Assembly (NCBI GenBank): GCA_028095005.1
Contig: CM051459.1
Location: 315,768,513 to 315,832,512, forward strand
From: Rhynchospora pubera
Taxonomy: Eukaryota > Streptophyta > Magnoliopsida > Poales > Cyperaceae
DNA length: 64,000 nucleotides
Direction: 5' to 3'
Below, piece by piece: positions 24,205 to 35,592 of this stretch. Positions within the stretch are counted from its first letter, which is position 1. The number at the start of each line of letters is the position of its first letter. The translations under genes and the position numbers were made by a program. The notes beneath the pieces were generated by a model. That model was not told the origin of the DNA, did no database searches, and worked only from the letters and a program-made list of their open reading frames with translations.

Positions 24205-24915
24205 TCATAATGGAAAATAATAGAGTTACGTGGTTGAATAAAAAAAAAGTCCTCTAAGGAAATTAAACAAAAAAAAAGAAAGAATTATTTTTGAACATTT
24301 CATGTTCTGGACAACAGGTACACCAGACATCCCATGTTTTGAACAACAGGTATAGTCAAGTACTAAAATATGCAAACGAACTTGAAGTAAAAAAAGCATC
24401 ACCGAGAAAGTCAAAAACAAAAGTGCAAATTTAAATGCCTAGACTCAAAAGTCTAACCAAATACTGAAAATTTAAAACTCAAAAGTCACAACTGAAAAGT
24501 CCAAAATGCCGAAATTCAAAAAGTTCAAACCAAGTTCAAACTTTAAACCAAAGTCTGAAAAATCAAAACTCAAAAGTCAAACTCAAAAGTCAAAATCCAA
24601 AAAGTTCTAGTTTAAAAATGCAAGACTTAAAATTCAAAAGCCCAAAAAAATGCAAAATTAAAAGTTCGAACTTGAAAATGACACAAAAGTGACAAAAAGT
24701 CCAAAAATGACACGAAATCTAAAAGTGACACAAAGTCAAAATGGTCCAAAAATCTAAAAAAATGACCCAGAAGACACAAAGTCAAAAGTGACATGAAGTC
24801 TTAAAAGTCAAAAGTTCGTCCCTCCAAGACTGCATAGCGTTTCGCCTTGAAGGAGACACCCTCCTGATATTCAGATTGAGAAAAAGGAAAAGTCAATTCT
24901 GAATGATCACTGAAG

Positions 24916-25265
24916 TTCCTGTCAAGAGAAGGCATAACGCATCTGTACTCGCGACTTGAACGAAAATCCCAAAAATCCCTAAGTTCCCCAAACGATTGAG
25001 AGCTGACCTAGAATACCCTATTTTCTAGTGATTGGACTCAAATCTAGCAGCCTGTTTCTACAAGTTTACAGCATGTTTGACCAGAAGCAGACTGAAATCT
25101 GATGCCTAGGTGACCAGAAGAAAGGTCAACCAGTGACCATCACCAAGTTCCTGTCAAGAGAAGGCCTAGCGCATCTATACTCGAGACTTGAACGAAACCC
25201 CAAAATCTCTAAATCTCCAGACGAGTGAGGATTGATCTAGGATACCAAATTTCCTAGTATCAAAT
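24916..25265 (+). repeat. Diverged direct duplication of about 120 bp
   Basis: The segment starting gttcctgtcaagagaaggc at about 24916 recurs at about 25151, including the following CATCT(G/A)TACTCG(C/A)GACTTGAACGAAA and TCTAG(G/A)ATACC portions. Identity is clearly imperfect, so it is old. Confidence 0.75.
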
Positions 25266-25510
25266 TCAAAAATATCTGTAACGGCACTAAGCCTGACTCA
25301 GCAAAGTAAAAACAACCTGAACGTCTTAAAATGTAAAACTAAAGAATTAAATCGCATCATTCATGTTACATGGCATTGTTCAAATAACTGTCCTTCTGCT
25401 TTGTTTTCACCCTGAAATTCTTTACCAAGACACAATCTGTTCTATTAAAATGGACTTCATCCACTTACGACATTTAAACTTTGATTATCCCGATTTAGAG
25501 GTGCTCTTGG

Positions 25511-25564
25511 CTCAGTTCGTAACTGAGTCCGGAGGTAATTAACAGTAGGGACTTGCGCCTACTG
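25511..25564 (+). repeat. Two-hairpin module, copy 2
   Basis: The first hairpin, 25511-25527, has a perfect 7-bp stem (CTCAGTT/AACTGAG) with a CGT loop. Then GGAGGTAATTAA leads to the second hairpin at 25543-25564 (CAGTAGG/CCTACTG). GGAAAAAAGGGACC follows. It matches 1661-1708 in order, spacing and second-hairpin sequence. Confidence 0.5.
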
Positions 25565-26530
25565 GAAAAAAGGGACCTACGACAAACAATCAACTCTCGA
25601 GGTACTTAGAACCACATTAGTGCCCTTCGCTCGTTTGGAATGGGCAATAACAACGGGTCTCAAGATGCTCGAGGGGTATCTGATCCGTATTTTCTTCGCC
25701 CCATAGAGGACTATCTGATCTTCCGTGGTCGGACTGAAAAAGTGCGAGACAGCTGGCTAGGAACTTACACACCATTATTTATTTATGAGGGTGGCACACA
25801 GACCCTGCACATAGGCAAGAAATCCATGTGCCTTATTCACACCATAAGCTCATCACGAGAGAACCATTACACAACCAAATACCAGGTTGGAGTTGCTTTT
25901 AGGCCAGAGTCAAATACCAGACTCATACCATGCCAAATACCAGGCATTATTTCAAAGAAAAGAAGGAGTTGAGGAGGAGAATAAGAAACAAAACATAAAA
26001 AACTTATTTTTGGACCCCTTTATTTCATGAAACATTGATTTACTTGCTCAATACCTTAATTGAACTTCTTTCTTTTCTTTTACGATTTTTGAAAACAATA
26101 TTAGCCTAATACTTAGAAAATTGTAAGAGAGGGGGCCTAATTCATTCGTCTTCTGCTCCTTTTATAAGCCTTAGACTAGGGTTTCATTAGGGCTTCATGT
26201 TCCATGTGGCATTTCCTCAGCATTTCTAAGTGTTGATGGTCTTGGATGAACGGCTGAGATACTATCTTGCTTCTTGCCGCCTCAATTTTGATGTTTGCTT
26301 CACATGATGTAGTTTACCTTGATTTACCATCTCCTTGACCGGCCATTGATCTCTTGACATGTGGCAATAGCATTGGCATTGGGAATAGTGCATTGGGGGT
26401 ATTTGGGTTTACTTTCTTTTACTTAACTTGATATGTTGATGTGGCATATGGGGCTCATATCCATCAGCATATGTGGCTGTTTGAGGTATAATTTACTCCA
26501 TTTTACCAAGTGGCATACTTGGGGGGGAGG

Positions 26531-26974
26531 GGTTTGTTTGGCGCCAGCTGCATTTTGTGGCTTATCAGAGGGGTATTTGAGGCTTTTCATGTTGATTTGG
26601 GTATCTCCAATGGAATTACATGGTTTGAGGCAACTCCAACGATTCAATTTAACTTAATTTCCTTTTTTATCCTTCACAGGATTTAGTTTGTTGATTTGAT
26701 GTTGTTTCTTTGCAGGTGTGCTTCATATGGCTAATGGTTTGGCTACACCTGGTTTGTTGTCATGCCTGTTGGCTGTTGGTGGCTCCTTTGTGGCATAACA
26801 ATGCTTATCCTTGGCGCCTGGGAGAAGTGGTGCTCTTGTGCACTAGGACAGGTGTCACAATTGAGTGGCCCTCTTCTTGGCTGTTGGTTGTATGGCCTTG
26901 GCTGTGAACTATTTTGCTTCAGCTGTTGGCTGTTGTGCTTCAGTAAAAGGAATGCAGCTGGCGCCAAACAAACC
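26531..26974. repeat. Element bounded by perfect 24-bp inverted repeats
   Basis: 26531-26554 (starts GGTTTGTTTGGCGCCAGC) is repeated in inverse at 26951-26974 without mismatch, enclosing 396 bp. The size and termini are MITE-like, but I see no clear target-site duplication, and the open frames inside are only mirrored shadows of the repeats. Confidence 0.55.
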
Positions 26975-27068
26975 AATCAATTGATCCAAGCTCCATTTTA
27001 CAGAGACAGGAAATTGAGGAAAATACCTCATGCAACCAATCAATTGATGCAAGCTCCTTTCAACTATC

Positions 27069-27073
27069 TCTTT
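27069..27073. repeat. Target-site duplication TCTTT, left
   Basis: TCTTT precedes the left LTR of the small copia element and is repeated at 31798-31802. Confidence 0.8.
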
Positions 27074-27227
27074 TATTAGTGTATGTACTGGACAGGTCCA
27101 TTAGTGTACAACTGGAGGTGTCAAGGATAGTGTTAGGTCTGTATACGCTGGGTATTTATACCTAAGGATGTATTCTGTACGATACGCAATTGAGCAATAC
27201 AATACACACTACTTCTTACATCTGATA
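27074..27227 (+). repeat. 5' LTR of small copia
   Basis: It starts TATTAGTGTATGTACTGG and ends CTTACATCTGATA; it is 154 bp, and its partner is at 31644-31797. It holds a TATTTATA box near 27157. Confidence 0.9.
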
Positions 27228-27239
27228 TGGTATCAAAGC
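27228..27239 (+). promoter_or_regulatory. Primer-binding site (tRNA-Met-like)
   Basis: TGGTATCAAAGC directly abuts the LTR. It matches the initiator tRNA-Met complement with one mismatch (A for G at position 9). Confidence 0.85.
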
Positions 27240-27318
27240 ACCTAGGCAAATCGCCGCTCCGATCTCTCTCCTCTTTCTTTATTCTTGCTCTTCCTTCTGA
27301 TTTCTTCTCAAATTAGCC

Positions 27319-30300
27319 ATGGCTACTAGCAATTCTTCCTCCGCAACCTCCGTTCCTCCGTCAGGAAACCCTAATTCGGAGACTACTAGCTCCGACTCCT
27401 CCCCAATTGTCTTCCTCACCCTTCCGATTCATACCAAGCTATCAAGAACAAATTTCTTGGCTTGGAAATCTCAAATTTAACCGCTTTTGCATGCCTATGG
27501 TCTGAGCTCCTTCCTTACAGCTCCTCCATCGACGCCAACTTCGATTGATCCGCTTACTGGACAAGCGTCGATGAACTCCGCGTATCTTGCGTGGTACAAG
27601 CAAGATCAGATGTTTCTTGCATGGCTGCGTGCCTCTCTCTCTGAGCAGATCCTGGCGCAGGTTGTTTCTTGCTCTACCTCTGGCGATCTCTGGCGACACC
27701 TGTTGCAGACCTTTTCAGCTTCCTCTCGAGCTCGCCTCACGGATCTGAAGAAGAAGCTGCAGAATGCCTCCAAAGGAGGTGGTTCTTGTTCTGACTTCAT
27801 CAACCAAATCAAAGCAGTTTCTGATGAGCTTTCCTTCATCGGGGCACCAGTTCCTGACGAAGATCTTGTCTTGACGCTTCTTGGTGGATTAGGTACTGAC
27901 TACAACTCTTTTGTAGTTGCGTTAAACTCGCGTCAAGATCCAGTCTCATTTCTTGAGGCTCAATCTCTGCTGCTGAGCCATGAAACTTTACTTTCTCATC
28001 AACAACCCTTGGTGTCATCTTTACCTTCTTCCTCCAACCCCTCTGCATTCTATGTGCATAATCAATCGTCTCAGACCAGGCCACCAGCCAATCAGTTTCG
28101 CAACAACAGATCATCTAGGGGAAGAGGGGGTCCCTTCCGACCACCTCACAACAATCGTCCCAAGTTCTCTCACAATCAACCTCTTCTTCCCACCCCTTCT
28201 ACATCTGGCACTGACAACAGTCTCCCAGCTAGTTCTGACACTTGTCAGATTTGCTTCAAGAAGGGTCATACTGCCAGGGCTTGTTGGTGGCGGTGTGACA
28301 TGAGATACACCGATGATGTGGCGCCTTCTTCTTCCAATCCCCCTTCATCTGGCCCTCCCCAGGCTCATGTAGCTCATACTGGAGCCAGTTCCCCCGCCTC
28401 TGCTGAGTGGTATCTTGACTCTGGGGCTACACACCATGTCACAAGTGACATAAATAATCTCTCCTCCTTCCTTCCCTATGATGGTCTAGACAAACTCCAA
28501 ATTGGAGATGGCAATGGTATGGCCATATCTCACATAGGTTCTACTACTCTTCATTTTTCTAAATGTCAACTGTTGTTGAATGATGTTCTGCATCCACCAG
28601 ACTTTACCAAGAATTTACTAAGCCTATCCAAATTGTTAGCTGACAATACTATTAGAATTGAGTTTTATTCTTGTTTTTGTGTGATCAAGGACTGCCTCAC
28701 CTCCACAATGCTGCTTCAAGCTAGAGTTACTTCTGGTCTCTATATGCTTACTGTCACTTGTTCAAGTTTACCTCAAGCTTTGTTAGGAGAAAGGGTGGCA
28801 GCAAATACTTGGCACTATAGACTTGGTCATCCAGCCTTGCCTATTACTAGGAAATTGTTATCTGCTTTTCATTTACCTTGTAATAACAGTACCTTATCTA
28901 TGTGTGATGATTGTTCTTTGGCTAAATGTCATAAACTTCCTTTTCATCCTAGTGTTACTTGTACTACTGAGCCTTTAGAATTGGTACATGCTGATGTTTG
29001 GGGCCCTGCCCCTGTACTTTCTTCTAATGGTTTTAGATTTTTTGTAGTTTTTATTGATGACTTCACCAAGTTTTCTTGGATTTTTTTCTTGCATTCTAAA
29101 GATGAGGTTGCTTCAGTTTTTTCTAACTTTAAATTGCAAGTAGAAAACTTACTGAGTAGGACCATCAAAATCTTGCGTACCGATGGCGGTACTGAATTTA
29201 AGTCCCTTACTCGGTTATACCCTCAAATTGTCCATCAACTCACCTGCCCCCACACACCTGAGCAGAATGGTGTGGCAGAACGCAAAAATCGCCACATCTT
29301 AGAATTAGCTTTAGCTGTTATCAATCATGCTTGTATACCGTTAGAACTGTGGGATGAAATTTTTGCCACTGTCGTTTACTTAATAAATCGCCTTCCTCCC
29401 TCTGCCAATAACTCTATAGTCTCCCCCTATGAATTGTTATTTCATCGCTCCCCAGACTATTTGCAACTCAAAGTTATTGGCTGTCAATGTTATCCTCTAA
29501 CCCGTCCTTACAACCAACACAAACTACAACCTAGGTCAACTCCGTGTATTTTCATTGGGTATGCCATGTCTCAAAAGGGGTATCGGTGTTATCAACCTCA
29601 AACAAGCCGTATTTTTGTGTCTAGACACGTCATTTTTCATGAACAGGTTTTTCCGTTTAAAACGTTGTCTTCATCAAACTCCGACGCTGAGTCTCTCGAT
29701 TTCTCTCTTTGGATGCCACCCTTCTCCTCCTCTACTGGGCCGTCTAATTTCACTACTGGGCCGTCTAATTTCACTTCTGGACCGTCTGGCAACAAAACTA
29801 CTGGGCTGCCTGGTGGATCCTCTTCTGCATCACCGAATGAGTCGCCTGATGACTTTCTTGACATTACTATTGGTCAGCTTGCCCGTGACCTCCAACGGTC
29901 CTCAAATTCAAATCAGCCTGCCCAACCCCCTGACCGCTCTTCCTCTGTAGCGTCTTCTTCCACTTCCGCTTCTTACTCTCACAATCCTCTGCCTCCCAAT
30001 TCTACTCACTCCATGGTCACAAGGACTAAAGATAATACTCGTCGCTCTCGTCAGTTCCCTGACTTTGTTGCCTACCTAGCTACCACTCCACCGAATTCTG
30101 ACCCAACTACCTTTGCTCAAGCTAATAAGCTGCCCCACTGGCAGGAAGCTATGAAGAAAGAAATTCAAGCTCTCAGCCAAAACCGTACCTGGGTACTAGT
30201 CCCACCTCCTACCAATCACAACATAGTTGATTGCAAGTGGATATTCAAAACGAAACGCCGTGCTGATGGTTCTATTGAACGCTATAAGGCGCGGTTGGTA

Positions 30301-31635
30301 GCTCGGGGCTTCACACAAGAAGAGGGAATCGACTACTTCGACACCTTCAGTCTTGTCATTCGACCAACCACCATTCGCATCATTCTATCCCTAGCGCTGT
30401 CTCACCACTGGTCTATCCGACAATTGGATGTGAATAACGCTTTTCTCAATGGGGATCTTCACGAAACTGTTTATATGCGACAACCGTCGGGCTTCCTCAA
30501 TCCCTCCCTACCCTCTCATGTATGCTTGCTGAACAAAGCAATTTACGGTCTCAAACAATCACCACGGGCGTGGTTTCAGACCTTAAGCACTAGTCTAATT
30601 GATCTCGGTTTTCATGGCTCGAAGTTTGATCCATCCCTTTTCATTTCAAACCGCAACGGTCACCTTGTGGTGATTCTCGTCTATGTCGATGATATTATAA
30701 TCACTGGCAGCAGCCTTGATTATGTGACATCCATCATCACCATTCTTCAGTCCAAATTTGCTCTGAAGGATCTAGGACCCTTGAACTTTTTCCTGGGAAT
30801 AGCAGTTAACCATACAACTCATGGCCTTCACTTATCCCAGAAGAAATACATATCTGACTTGCTGTGTCGGACTCACATGCAGCTAGCTCAACCTATTGCA
30901 ACCCCTATGGCAGTTAATACATCCCTTTCCAAGTTTGATGGGGATCCTTTTCATGATCCTAAACTTTACAGAGCAGTGGTTGGGGCCCTTCAATATGTCA
31001 CTATCACTCGGCCCGACATATCTTTTCCGGTAAATAAGTGTTCACAGTTCATGCATAATCCCACCACTACACATTGGAGTGCAGTAAAACGCATCTTGCG
31101 TTACCTCAAGGGGACGATTGACCATGGGCTTGTGTTCACAGCGTCTTCATCTCTTCATCTCCATGCATACTCCGACTCTGATTGGGCTGGCTGCCCGGAT
31201 GATCGCCGATCCACCTCTGCCTTTTGCATTTATCTGGGACCCAATCTCATTTCCTGGAGCTCCAAGAAGCAACCCACCTTCTCTAAATCCAGCAATGAGG
31301 CTGAGTATCGCAGCTTAGCCTTGGCCGGCGCTGAAATCATCTGGGTGCAACACATACTTCAAGAGCTCCATCAACCTCTCACTCATCCACCTGTCCTCTG
31401 GTGTGACAACATAGGAGCGACTTACCTAGCATCTAACCCCATGTATCACGCTCGAACAAAGCATGTGGAGATCGATTTTCATTTCATCCGTGAGAAGGTG
31501 GTGGCCAAACAGTTGATAGTTCAGTTCATTAGCTCCCAAGATCAGATAGCAGATGGTTTGACTAAAGGACTCACTGCTGCACGTTTTCTTTCCATCAAAG
31601 ACAAGTTGTTGGTTTGTTCTGTACCATCAGCTTGA
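27319..31635 (+). pseudogene. Copia gag-pol polyprotein, one nonsense codon
   Basis: ATG at 27319 (MATSNSSSATSVPP) opens a frame that meets TAA at 27478-27480 and then runs uninterrupted for 1,382 codons to TGA at 31633-31635. Domains in order: gag; zinc knuckle CQICFKKGHTARAC near 28245; protease WYLDSGATHH near 28407; integrase HHCC and catalytic HADVWGP, RTDGGTEF, NGVAERKN (28987-29280); RT with KARLVARGFTQEEGIDY, QLDVNNAFLNG and VYVDDIII (30683); RNase H SDSDWAGCPDDRRST and SSNEAEYRSL. All catalytic residues I can check are present. The single TAA in the gag N-terminus (after FLAWKSQI) is the only visible lesion, so the copy would fail to make full gag-pol unless the stop is read through or translation reinitiates downstream. 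Confidence 0.92.
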
Positions 31636-31643
31636 GGGGGGGC
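31632..31643 (+). promoter_or_regulatory. Polypurine tract of small copia
   Basis: A run TTGAGGGGGGGC overlaps the end of the gag-pol stop region and ends exactly at the 3' LTR. Confidence 0.85.
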
Positions 31644-31797
31644 TATTAGTGTATGTACTGGACAGGTCCATTAGTGTACAATTGGAGGTGTCAAGGATAG
31701 TGTTAGGTCTGTATACGCTGGGTATTTATACCTAAGGATGTATTCTGTAAGATACGCAATTGAGCAATACAATACACACTACTTCTTACATCTGATA
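31644..31797 (+). repeat. 3' LTR of small copia
   Basis: It is 154 bp, with the same ends as 27074-27227. It is followed by TCTTT at 31798-31802. Confidence 0.9.
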
Positions 31798-31802
31798 TCT
31801 TT

Positions 31803-34800
31803 CTCACCAAATCACCATAGCCCACAAGCACAACCTCTCCTGGTTTCTATTCCTTCTCTTCTCTCTTTTTCATTATTTTCGTCATCTCCAATTTCAGCCG
31901 ACATCAAAAGAGGAAGGAGAAAAGAGAGAGAATGAATGTGTACACAGATAAATAGAGAGACAAGAAGGGTTACTTATATGGGTGTTTGAGTCGGCGAGCC
32001 AAGAGCTAATGGCCGTGATTAAGCCACTTGGCTGGAAATTGAAGGTGCCGCGCACATAAGGAAATAACCAGAGAAATAAAATTGGGTGATTGGCTATCGG
32101 AGAAGACAAGTTCCTCGTCGTCAAGATCGTGCGTGGAGGATGGTGATTGGCTATCGGAGAAGGGGAGAAGAACGGAGAGGCTAGACGCGAAATAGAGAGA
32201 GAGAGAGAAAAGAATAGAGATGAATATTCCCAATTTGATTGGGTTCGATGTCTGTTGCCTAAATCCAATGGTTCACAAAATTGGGGAATTAAATTGAATG
32301 ATTTTTATATATGTTATTAATTCACACGTGTATGTTTAGAAGTGGTGTCAAATAAGGAAGTGGTGTCAAATAAGAACAATGTTGTTTTTCTTCTTGTTCT
32401 TATTTTATGTTTTTGTTGGAACAAAAATAAGATTCATTTTTTCTTTATTTTTCTTGTTCTAAATGGTGTCAAACAAAAATAGGTTGTTCTTATTTTCTTA
32501 TTCTTATTCCATGGACTTCCAAACTACATGGTTTTATTTAATTTATACACTATTATTCAACCTTGATCACAATATTATAAAATACTGATATTTTTATTTT
32601 ACCAGAATGATATGAATATTCAATTAATATCTCATAAGTTTGTTATAATTTCGGATAAGTTTTCAAGCTGCCATTAATTTATTTTTTAAGATATACTTAT
32701 TGACATTCTTCATTTCCAAAATACATTAAATGGCCTATTAACTTTCTAATACCTATTAATAATAGCCTGCCTATAGTTTTATTTAATTTATTTTTCGTAC
32801 TCTTTAATTTAGCTGATTTATGTCATTTGATGTTATGGCATTTTTCTTCAGAAATTATCTTATGATTCTAGTATTATATGATATTGGAAAACATATTTAT
32901 CTTATTAAACTAAACATTTATATTTATTGTTCTAAAATTTATAACTTGAAATTTTTGTTTTTTCCCCTGATTGTCATTACTCAATGGTTTATGACATGGT
33001 CTTATATATAGTTAATCCATCAAAATTACGATTACTTATTTTTATCTCATAGCAAAAGTTCGTAGTGTAACATAATCCACAGAATTAAAAAAAAATGGAC
33101 ATAACCCCATGTTACCTAATTTCAAAGAATTCAGAGATTATATCCAATTGAAGAACATTATAGGGGATATATCCAATTTTATCTATTATAAATAAGACGG
33201 CTCACATTAGCGTTGCATAATGTTGCATAACCACTTATTCAACCTCTTATGCATTAAATACTTGTGTATTAAGTTTTAAGCAAGTAAGCAACTCTGCACG
33301 TCTTTCTATTCTTTTTACTTTATGATTGATGCTTGAGATACTTATGTTTTAAGTTAACTGCACGTCTTTCTAGCTATTCTGTTTATTGATTCGCTTGATT
33401 CAGAAGCTTTCATAAATCTCACAACGTCACTTCTTTTATAGTAATAAATAATGTTCCCACTATAGTACTGTAACAACTTTTCACATGTGTGGCTCTTCTG
33501 CATTTTTAAGAAAAAAAGCACTAATAATAGTATTATACCGAACTTTCTGGTAAAGATCTACGATCTCTTCATTTATTTTAAGAAAAACAGTAAATTATAC
33601 AATAGTATATACCTATCTTCTGTTGTAGATCTGTCTCTCTTCTTTTTGATTTAAGAATAACAATTATTTATAGTTTTAGATCAAAATTGAACAAATCTGT
33701 GCGCATGACATTTAACAGATCAGAAATGGGCTGACATACGGTCACCATAGTTATGGCGAATTCACATCAAGTATCTGATTGGTACCGGATAGTATCTAAC
33801 CACTTAATGGATATATAAGTGCATTGGTTTAATTTGAAAAGATTAATTTGGTTTTAAAAATTTTAAATGAACGTTCAACTGTATGCCAAAACTTTTTTGC
33901 ATGCAACAAAAATTCAACCAATCATTTAAACCCAAATCTTTTCAAAATAATAATGATATGATCATATAAATCCCGCATGATTAGGCAAACAAAATACCAT
34001 ATCTTTGACTGATTTTTTTGTTTCAGGGATAAAAGCTCAACAGATTAAACATCTTTCTTCAGTAAAATTTACATATTTTCCCCAAACACATGCATCCTGC
34101 CAAAAATTTACAACAATATCTTGAATTTAGATACAATATTCTCGCGGAGGGCTTTATTGGCAAGGTTTTTGTGCCATAATGATACGACTATATATTTTTT
34201 TAATATTTCAATTTTGAAATTCAAGGTCGAATAAAAATAATGATCCGGTTGATCTTATACAAGAGAGGTACGGTATTTCTATAAAATTTGATCTTTTAAA
34301 ATTTATTCTCTAGTAGATCAAGCGATTGACCACTCTATTAACAGAGCCTTAAAATTTGATCTTATATTTGAATAGTTCCTATGATGAATTTTAACAAGAA
34401 TAATAGTTTGAATTCCATGATCAAATTTTAAAATAAATGGAAAGTATGGTTGCGGTTTTTTTGTGATACAAAAGCTTTTGCGGCATTAGAATTCTTCCCA
34501 CGACTATTATATCCTATTAATTTCCTTTAGGCAATCTCAGTAAATCCCGGCATGAACCGATGTGAATTATGTTAGAATTGAAATCTGTAAAGTAAATTAT
34601 CAAATCTTATTATTGATAAGTTTATAAATATTATAATTTAAATATATTCTCCTTAAGTCTCTGTTAATTCGTGGACGTATTCAAATATTGGTTTGAACAC
34701 CCTTAAGGCTTTTTTCTGTCTTATTACAATTGTCATTAATGATTGACAACTCTATTAATCCTTCATAAGCCATGTTAATTAGAAACGAAAAAATAATAAA

Positions 34801-35592
34801 GAGAAAATCTTTCAAATTTTTCATCAACCTTCATTCGTTTAAAAAAATATTGTTTCATATTATGGTTATATATAGTCGGTCATTTTGAAGGGCAAGCCAT
34901 AAGTTGTGACTATTTTGATTTATCTTTTCGGCAATTCATTGTTTTAGAAGGTTGGTACATATATAATATGCTTTAAGTCATTTTTCAATTTTCATGGTTC
35001 GGATAACACAGTTTTAGTTATTTAATTTATTATTTACTGCTTTCTAAATTAATTTTTGTTATATTCATTTTAAAAAGTTATTATTGTTAATTTTGGTGCG
35101 ATTCTTTAACATAGATGAAAAAATTTTGGTGTACTATATGTATAATAAAACATGGTGAGGTTACCATATCTTTTGTCCTCTTGAGCTGGATTATTAATTT
35201 ATTGTCATCATTATCCTCGTACTACTTATATATATACGTGGAAGGTTTTTTTTTTTTGTTATTCATTAAGAAATAGAATATGTTTCGCAAATTTTACTTT
35301 CCTCCTCTTTAATATCTTGATCATCTTCCAATTCTAACAAGGTTTATTTATTCATTCTGATTGCAGCATAATTTTTGAACAGTTTTTATTTTTTAAGCAA
35401 GTTACACAAACAGTTTGATGTCATTGTTAGTTTGTTACTCTTCATTTTCTCTTACATCATATCGTTCATAAAATTTGTGTCTCACACGGCCACGATTTGT
35501 AACTCTGTGGATGCTAGATCTCTCCCTTCATATATCCTTCCGCGTATTTCTCATTGTTTGAAGTTCATATCAAATCCGCACCACCGCTACAA
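31803..35592. other. AT-rich intergenic region upstream of the GDSL gene
   Basis: No coding sequence is recognised. It contains a duplicated 20-bp tract (GTGATTGGCTATCGGAGAAG at 32087 and 32141), an AG microsatellite near 32195-32210, repeated GTGGTGTCAAATAAG copies at 32342-32375, and long A/T-rich sequence. The proximal promoter of the GDSL gene must lie at its right end; TATATATA near 35228 and CATATATCC near 35532 are candidates. Confidence 0.4.

Larger units (their letters stand above)
19021..26530. other. Long non-coding repeat region, no gene recognised
   Basis: I find no convincing coding sequence. Visible content: AAACCCTAA-type boxes near 19500-19590; a promoter-like TATAAAAG near 21640; A/T-rich and low-complexity AAAAGTCAAA-type sequence at 24420-24830; a direct repeat at 24116/24170; a 120-bp duplication at 24916/25151; and the second two-hairpin module at 25511. 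A short open frame from 25640 (110 codons) has no recognised domain. Much of this is likely old transposon debris. Confidence 0.4.
27074..31797 (+). mobile_element. Nearly intact small Ty1/copia retrotransposon
   Basis: The element is 4,724 bp with 154-bp LTRs at both ends, TSD TCTTT, a PBS immediately after the left LTR, one long gag-pol frame and a G-rich polypurine tract. The LTRs differ at two positions (C/T near 27113/31683 and C/A near 27179/31749). If the TSD is read as TCTTT, the LTRs have non-canonical TA...TA ends, a variant known for a minority of plant copia elements. Small size and short LTRs resemble the Ale/Retrofit group, but the lineage is not proven from motifs alone. Confidence 0.93.

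Noticed and set aside
25640..25972. 110-codon open frame after the second two-hairpin module
   Set aside because: No recognisable domain, no conservation with the first module's flank, and length within chance for this composition.
26433..27079. Trp/Cys-rich frames around the 24-bp inverted repeats
   Set aside because: Similar peptides on both strands arise from the inverted repeats themselves.
29555..29950. 131-codon frame inside the copia pol
   Set aside because: Off-frame shadow within the intact gag-pol frame, between integrase and RT.
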